Assembly: GCA_000969725.1 (NCBI GenBank)
Contig: JXSR01S033090.1
DNA from: Ophiothrix spiculata
Taxonomy: Eukaryota; Echinodermata; Ophiuroidea; Amphilepidida; Ophiotrichidae
Direction: 5' to 3' (one strand)
Length of the DNA stretch: 63,437 nt
Positions 57,890 to 63,437 of this stretch are shown piece after piece. Position 1 is the stretch's first letter. Each line of letters starts with the position of its first letter. The notes under the pieces were generated by a model. That model had not been told where the DNA came from and did not search any database. It saw only the letters and a program-made list of their open reading frames with translations. Both the position numbers and the translations under genes were made by a program.

Positions 57890-58267
57890 TATACTGGAAA
57901 TATTTTACCATACTTCATTTTTAATCAGTAACCTGTGTCGGTTCACATTGCTCACGCCCTTTTTCAATAACTTAGTGTTCAAAAACTAGCTGTTGAATTT
58001 GAACGCATAGGCCTACCAATTTTCAGTTGTTTAATACTGAGTGTTCTAGAACTATGGTTCTAGAACATATTCTAGAACACTTTTTAACACTTTATCAAAT
58101 GAACGCTGTCAAATGTTCAAAAACTGTTGCATTTGAACGCAAATGTGAACACTTGCCAAACTTCAGTTGATTAAAGTCAAGTATAATTTATTAACCACTT
58201 TTCATATGTCTTTGGATATAGGTTATTGATAAAAAAAAAGGAAATATGGTTAAATATTTCCAGTATA
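57890..58267. mobile_element. MITE carrying three TTCTAGAA dyads
   Basis: TATACTGGAAATATTTTACC and GGTTAAATATTTCCAGTATA are inverted ends. Inside, TTCTAGAA occurs at 58044-58051, 58058-58065 and 58070-58077, and TTCAAAAACT then TTTGAACGCA repeats on both sides. The dyads match the TTCnnGAA half of a heat-shock element but with 4-6-bp gaps between them. Located about 0.5-0.9 kb upstream of the aminotransferase start codon. Confidence 0.7.
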
Positions 58268-59430
58268 CCTTTGAGATAAATTTAAAATAGTTGAACACCA
58301 AAAGTAGAACGCGTCCATTTCATTTAAAGTGTAGTTGTTTTTTCTCCATACACGTTCTTTGAATAATGTAATCAGGATTAAGTCTAAGCCTCCTCTCTAA
58401 GAGATTGAACAAATGAATTGAAGGTTTTTTGCTGACGTTATTGATTTCAAATATTGCCACATAGGTCAAGAACTGTCAAGATTGATATTTCAGTCTCAGA
58501 AAACCATGCAGTGGCTCTGAATTAACTTTTTGTGTCCTGATGCCTACAAAGTGTGAATGTTTCTTTTTCGGAACACTTTACTTTATAACATGATGTAAAC
58601 GCACCCCGGACGCATGACCCCCTCCCTTCAAGGGTAATTCGCGTATCATAGATATGGGTTTTGTCAGGAGCTGTAGCTCGAAAATGAAAATCTTTTTTTT
58701 TTCAGCAAAACTTTCTACAACTTCCTGTGACTCTTGAAATTGGACCCGCCGTCACCAGAAGAAACATTTCAAGATCCTCTGACCCTAGACTAGTACGCGG
58801 TGGGTTTTTTTTCCGTACATGCATATGACTTGATCAAATTTTCAAAAAAAATGATATTTTTGGTTAAAACACGGAACTTAAGTGAATTTCAATTTGAAAG
58901 ATTTTTGAAAATTTCAACTGAAATTTTCTATATCATAGCCCAAGTCATGTGCCAAAAAATACAGGCTGGCATTATTGAGTGATTAAAGCAAATTTATGAG
59001 AATTGACAGCTATAACAACAACAAAAAGTTTTCACCCAAAAAGTCGTGTCAGATCAGGGAACGGGTGTTATCGCCCTCATATACAGTCAAAATATCATTT
59101 TTAGTTTTAGCCAGAGTTTTAGCCGAGTAATAGTAGATGGCGCAATCAAGCAGCAGTCTATGCCTGCTATCAACCTCGAGTAAATAGGAAACAACCCTTC
59201 TCCTTAAAGCCAAAAAGGAGCTTGGCCTGATTTTTCAACATTTAGTTTTCAATGTGATATGAAAGAAGACCATTCTGCATTCGAGAGATCAAAGTTTCAA
59301 ATATCTCCACACAAAAAACAACAGAACTCAGCTGTGAAATTTCACATAAGTCATGAGAAAAATATGAGCAACATTTTGGTACCAAAATCTCAAAAAGTTG
59401 AGGCAATCGATCCATGCACTTTTCCCATAT
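58268..59430. other. non-coding, nothing recognised
   Basis: AT-rich flank. The 115-codon frame beginning at 59259 runs into the tandem repeat that follows and has no recognisable domain. Confidence 0.4.
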
Positions 59431-60240
59431 ATATTTTTTCACATGATAGAACATCTTTATACTATAATATAACCGACCAGTATATAGTTTTCAATGATTT
59501 TGAGGAATATCGGAGAAAATTGCAATTCATTATACCAACTTTAATTTTTGCCACCGGAGGCAAAAACATGTGGTGTGAAAACAGTTTTTCTAGTTTAAAA
59601 TCTTAACAGATTTTCAGGTCGAAAGATCTTGTTTCTACACCTGTGATGGGTAAACATATTATTTTTATGAAATTAATTATCTTTTAATATGTGTTAATTT
59701 ATCTCAAGAGCTTTATGATTTTATCTGGTATGCATCTGAGATACACATTTAGGATTTTGAAAACAAGACAGTCACACCATCATCACAGAATATTATATTG
59801 CAACTTAAAGGGACTGGCCTAGATCCTATCTGCTGATTTTCTGACTATATATTTTTTTCACATGTATCGATAGTACATGATTATACTAACATATCCTACC
59901 AGTAGTTTCCACTGAATTTGTGTAACAGATGAGAAAAATGAAATTATTTACCAACTGTATTTTTTGTCGCCGGCGACAAAAAATGGTTGAAAAGTGTTTC
60001 TAGTTTCAAATTTTTAATTTCAAATTTTAAAAAGAGCTTGTTTCTACACCTGTGATGGGTAAACAACATTATTTTTGATAAAATTGTTTCTCTTTTGATA
60101 TGTAGTAACTTATCTCCAAGAGCTTCAATTGATCTTTTATCTGGTAAAAAAATCCAGACTGAGGTACAAATTTAGGATTTAGAAAACACTGGATAGTCAC
60201 ACCACCATCACATAAAGATATATTGCAAATCAATTTGAGC
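59430..60240. repeat. diverged tandem pair, unit about 410-425 bp
   Basis: TTGTTTCTACACCTGTGATG at 59629 and 60038, TTTTTTCACATG at 59434 and 59853, and GTCACACCA at 59771 and 60196 give two copies in the same orientation. A short GCCACCGGAGGC / GCCGGCGACA hairpin sits at the same place in each unit. Confidence 0.75.
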
Positions 60241-60367
60241 CATTTCTGTGTACATTTTAATACTTTTTGGGATTTTACTACACTTTTCAGCTTTATTTAA
60301 AGCATTTCCATAAGTTTTTAATTCTAAGTGGAATCTAGGCTAGTCCCTTTAATTCTCTCTCAATTCT

Positions 60368-61685
60368 AAAGGGGTAGTCTATGTTGGAAGGGCTAATAGT
60401 AAAATTAAAATGAAGGAAAAAATTCCATTTCTCTTACTTTTTGATTGACAATAATCATGATAATCGGAGCTTCAGTTCAAAAGTTATGGTCGAAAATGTA
60501 ACTTCACGACTCAAACTTGTGATCCTTTTTCTTATGTATTTTATTATTTTCTCAAGCTGCGATCATTTATATTTTCCACTAAATTAATTAATATCTCCAA
60601 AACTAAATAAGATTTTGATCTCATTCACTGTTATTTGTAACAATTCAAGTGCTAATTTTCTAAATCATAAAATCTTGACACAATATTTCTAAAATATACA
60701 AAATCTTAAAATACAGTGTTTCTAGACTAAATTGCCGATATCTCAGAAGTGATTTTTTAGAATTTAAGGGGTATTTGGTCAAAAAAGGACAGAATTTTTT
60801 TTTTGCCAATAGCACACCAAATGACCACATTAACTCAAGTTCCCATTGGGCAAGTGACAAAATTGTGGTTCATAGTCCAATTTGTACACTGTTGGAAAAA
60901 AATTGAACAACGTTGTATCAATAGATCATCGTTCAACCTTGTTTAAAAATTAAACAACTTGTTCAGAAAATAAACAACTTGTTTAAAGATTTAAACATCA
61001 GTTGTTGATTTTTTTAAACAATATTGTGTACAATATTTTTTAAACAAGGTTGAACGATGATCTATTGATACAGTGATTGTTTAAAAGACTTTACTTTAAA
61101 CAACATTTTTAAAATTTAAACAACATTGTTTAAGACAACACGCTTTAATAACAAACTGAACAATGTTGTTTAAAACTTTAAACAACAAATTTAAACAACT
61201 TTTGTTTTAAACAGCAACTTTTTTAAACAGTGTTTTAACAGTGTATGTTTAATTTACTTTTTACCCCATCACTTTAGGCTTAATCGTTTTCTAGATATAC
61301 TGTGCACAAGGATGGCATATTGTTAACATTTACTCTGGAGATATCAGCAATTTAGTCTAGAAACACTGTTGTTTCAAGGTTTAATGATTTAGCACTTGAA
61401 TTGTTAAAAAATAATAGTGAAAATTAGATATCAAAATCTTATTTAGTTTTGGAGATATTAATTTTTAAAGTAAAAAATATTATATATCGCAGCTTGAGAA
61501 AACAATAAAATACATAAGAAATAGAATCACAAATTTCAAGTCGTGAAGTTACATTTTCGACCATAACTTTTGAACCGAAGCTCTGATTGTTGTCGAACAA
61601 AAAGTAATAGAAAGGGAATTTTATCCTTCATCTCAATTAGTTTGCCGTTTTTATTGTTAGTCCTTCCAACATGGAATACCCCTTT
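60368..61685. mobile_element. foldback element of 1.3 kb with a nested MITE
   Basis: AAAGGGGTAGTCTATGTTGG then AAGG pairs with the right end CCTTCCAACATGGAATACCC then CTTT. Pairing extends inward through TATGGTCGAAAATGTAACTT and its complement to about 60750 and 61330. It is flanked by a direct repeat of about 55 bp (GCTTTATT...TTCTAAGTGGAATCT at 60291-60345 and 61686-61743) that is too long for a target duplication. Confidence 0.82.
60887..61243. mobile_element. nested TA-flanked MITE rich in AAACAAC
   Basis: CACTGTTGGAAAAA at the left and TTTTAACAGTG at the right, TA on both sides. An inner stem pairs GTATCAATAGATCATCGTTC (60915-) with its complement (to about 61071). The rest is TTTAAACAAC-type repetition. 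It sits in the unpaired centre of 60368-61685. Confidence 0.78.
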
Positions 61686-61743
61686 GCTTTATTCAGAGCA
61701 TTTCAAACAGTTTTTGATTCTAAGTGGAATCTATAGGCTAGCG

Positions 61744-61995
61744 TTGAGTATAAACTTTGAGTAAGTTTCGACTACGATTTTACGCAACAAATGACTTGTG
61801 TCCTATTTACCCAACAAGAGTAACACAAATTTAACAGAGTGTAGAAGAAGAGAAGAAAAATGGCAAACAAAAGTAGTCAGATTAACCAATAAACATGATA
61901 AAAACAAATGTAGTCCCCTTCCTAGTGGGCACAAATCAACTTAAAGGCACTGATTACTGATTAGTCATGATCCACTTGTGAAAACTTATCTGAAT
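61744..61995. other. non-coding, nothing recognised
   Basis: Short AT-rich spacer between two elements. Confidence 0.4.
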
Positions 61996-62618
61996 CAGGA
62001 GGGGCGTCGCGACGTATTTGAAAGTGGGGCGGTCAAATTAATAGTGTTGAATGTGCGCGGATCAGAGGAGTTCCCCAGACCAATTGAGGAGGGGCCAGAA
62101 TTATTTTTAGCTGACGAGCCCAAATTTTAGTCGACAACGAATATAGAATAATAATACTTTTTACTTTCTCCAAAACATGCAAAGGGGTGTCAAAGAGAGA
62201 TGTGCCTCCTTGGGAGTTAGAAAATTTGGAACTTTCAAAGCGCTATTTACGCGATTTGCTTCCTGATATTTCAAGATAGCATTTTCACCCATCAGAATCT
62301 GGGCAAGACACTCCAGAGAATCGCATTGAAAAGTGGATAAAACTAGTAAATAAACATATGAAGTTAAATGTGCCCCTCATCAGTAGTTAGACTTTTCAAA
62401 TTTTGTAACACCATTCACTTGATTTGGTGCATAGATTTTGTTACCTGATCTCAAGTTGGCAAAATGTGGGTAAGGTACTCCAGCCTAACAGTTTCCTTGG
62501 ATTTCAGGAGTCTGTGTTAAGTGTTTTCAATTTCGATCTTGTTTTGGGCATTTTTTCCTTCATCCTCTTTTTTTTTTACCAAAAAAATGGGGCGGCCCCG
62601 GGCGCCCCTATAGCGACG
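61996..62618. mobile_element. MITE with GGGCGTCGC ends
   Basis: CAGGAGGGGCGTCGCGACG at the left and CTATAGCGACGCCCATG at the right are inverted ends, with GTGGGGCGGTC and GGGGCGGCCCC inside. No exact target duplication is seen. No transposase. Confidence 0.6.
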
Positions 62619-62629
62619 CCCATGAATTC

Positions 62630-63232
62630 ACATTTATGTTGTGTCCCACTTTTATAAAAGCTAGCTGGTCGAAAAATCATTGGGCTTCTATAGAGCCAAA
62701 AAAAAGTTTAGAAAAGGTTCTTCAGTCCCAAAATGGTTTCTTGAGCTTCACGGAACCTTTTTTGAGCAAAGACCAGAGAACCCTCAAAAGGTTCTTTGTA
62801 AACCTGAAAGAGATGTTCTCAAATACTTTCAAGGGACTAAATGCTGTAAAGGTTCAACAAAGAACCGTTAAAGGTTCTTATCAGAACCTTTTTAGACAAA
62901 ATGGTTCTACATCAGTATACTGTTCTACATACAGGACAAAAAGGGTTCTTTTTCGAACTTTTTTTTTTCTAAGAGTGTGGTGTATGTTGCAATCCCCAAA
63001 CCATTCTTTCAAATGTGCTTGCATTTTTAAGGAAAGTGACAAAATGTGTCATTATACTGTTTAAGGCCCCGACAGTAATTGAAGAGTGTAGAATAAGAAG
63101 TACCTATATATATGTGTAGCCAAACAGTAGCCTATGGTTTTTTTAGAATGCTGAAAAGTTTGTAACTTGAAAACGAATGGTATTAATCAAGTGACATTTT
63201 CATAATACATTTATGTTGTGCCCCACTTTTAT
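62630..63232. repeat. 26-bp direct repeat around an AAGGTTCTT-rich segment
   Basis: ACATTTATGTTGTG then CCCACTTTTAT occurs at 62630-62655 and 63207-63232 with one mismatch. Between them, about 62690-62975 has repeated AAAGGTTCTT / AAGAACC blocks with poorly matched inverted ends (AAAAAAAAGTTTAGAAAAGG and its rough complement), probably an old MITE. The 142-codon frame over it is not a gene. Confidence 0.55.
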
Positions 63233-63321
63233 CATCATAGCTATAGAAAAGAGGTGAGGTTTCCATTCAGATTCTGAATCAAAGAAAGACCTTGGTACAA
63301 TTCATGATTTTGGTCTGACGC

Positions 63322-63437
63322 AGTGGCATGGCGTAACTATAGACTTTTTGAAATGAGGGGACGAGAAGGGGCAGACATGTTTCCAGGCGGGGGCGAAAAC
63401 AAAGCAAAAATATGAGTTCTCCATATGAGTGCTCCCG
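63322..63437. mobile_element. possible left end of a MITE, cut by the window
   Basis: CAGTGGCATGGCGTAACTAT followed by GAGGGGACGAGAAGGGG looks like the start of a CAGTGGCG-type non-autonomous element. The right end lies outside the window. Confidence 0.35.

Noticed and set aside
59259-59606. 115-codon open frame
   Set aside because: It runs into the tandem repeat unit and the matching part of the second unit is not open; no recognisable domain.
62636-63064. 142-codon open frame
   Set aside because: It translates AAGGTTCTT repeat blocks; no domain, no splice or start context.

Overview
This is AT-rich animal nuclear DNA with two intron-containing genes in convergent orientation, set in a dense field of short, mostly non-coding transposable elements. 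Introns follow GT-AG. The two genes have vertebrate-like protein cores but introns and repeats unlike vertebrates: tRNA-derived SINEs with a GC-rich conserved body, decayed CR1/Jockey-like LINE pieces, and dozens of foldback and hAT- or mariner-type MITEs. I infer a marine invertebrate deuterostome (echinoderm or hemichordate). The species is not determinable from the sequence alone.

Layout. 1-18.2 kb holds no convincing complete gene. It carries hAT-like MITEs with 8-bp target duplications (1649-2062, 8021-8322, 14234-14445), a very large foldback (5866-6828), a sharp 158-bp hairpin (3518-3675), a truncated LINE reverse transcriptase (11343-12595), a cluster of a 15-bp motif (12626-13732), and one orphan exon candidate (5432-5542). 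18.2-22.7 kb (+ strand) is an archaemetzincin metallopeptidase gene (AMZ2-like, three coding exons, 395 residues) with several MITEs and a SINE in its introns. 22.7-35.2 kb lies between the two convergent genes. It is all non-coding and rich in MITEs, and includes a mariner-like 1.08-kb element (27666-28742) and a tandem array of nuclear-receptor-like direct repeats (32384-32723).

57364 down to 35241 (- strand) is a complete branched-chain aminotransferase gene: 11 coding exons, 394 residues, with the active-site lysine, the CXXC redox pair and a basic N-terminus that suggests a mitochondrial form. A decayed second copy of exon 10 sits just upstream of exon 10. Its introns hold LINE fragments, nested MITEs, a telomere-like G-rich stretch and large foldbacks. 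57.4-63.4 kb is upstream of that gene and again MITE-rich; one element 0.5-0.9 kb upstream carries three TTCTAGAA dyads, and another foldback contains a nested TA-flanked MITE.

The two genes are functionally unrelated: a cytosolic or nuclear zinc peptidase and mitochondrial leucine/isoleucine/valine catabolism. No rRNA, intact tRNA, CRISPR or virus-derived element was recognised. All coordinates and splice joins were read by eye; domain and family names come from recognised motifs, not from searches.
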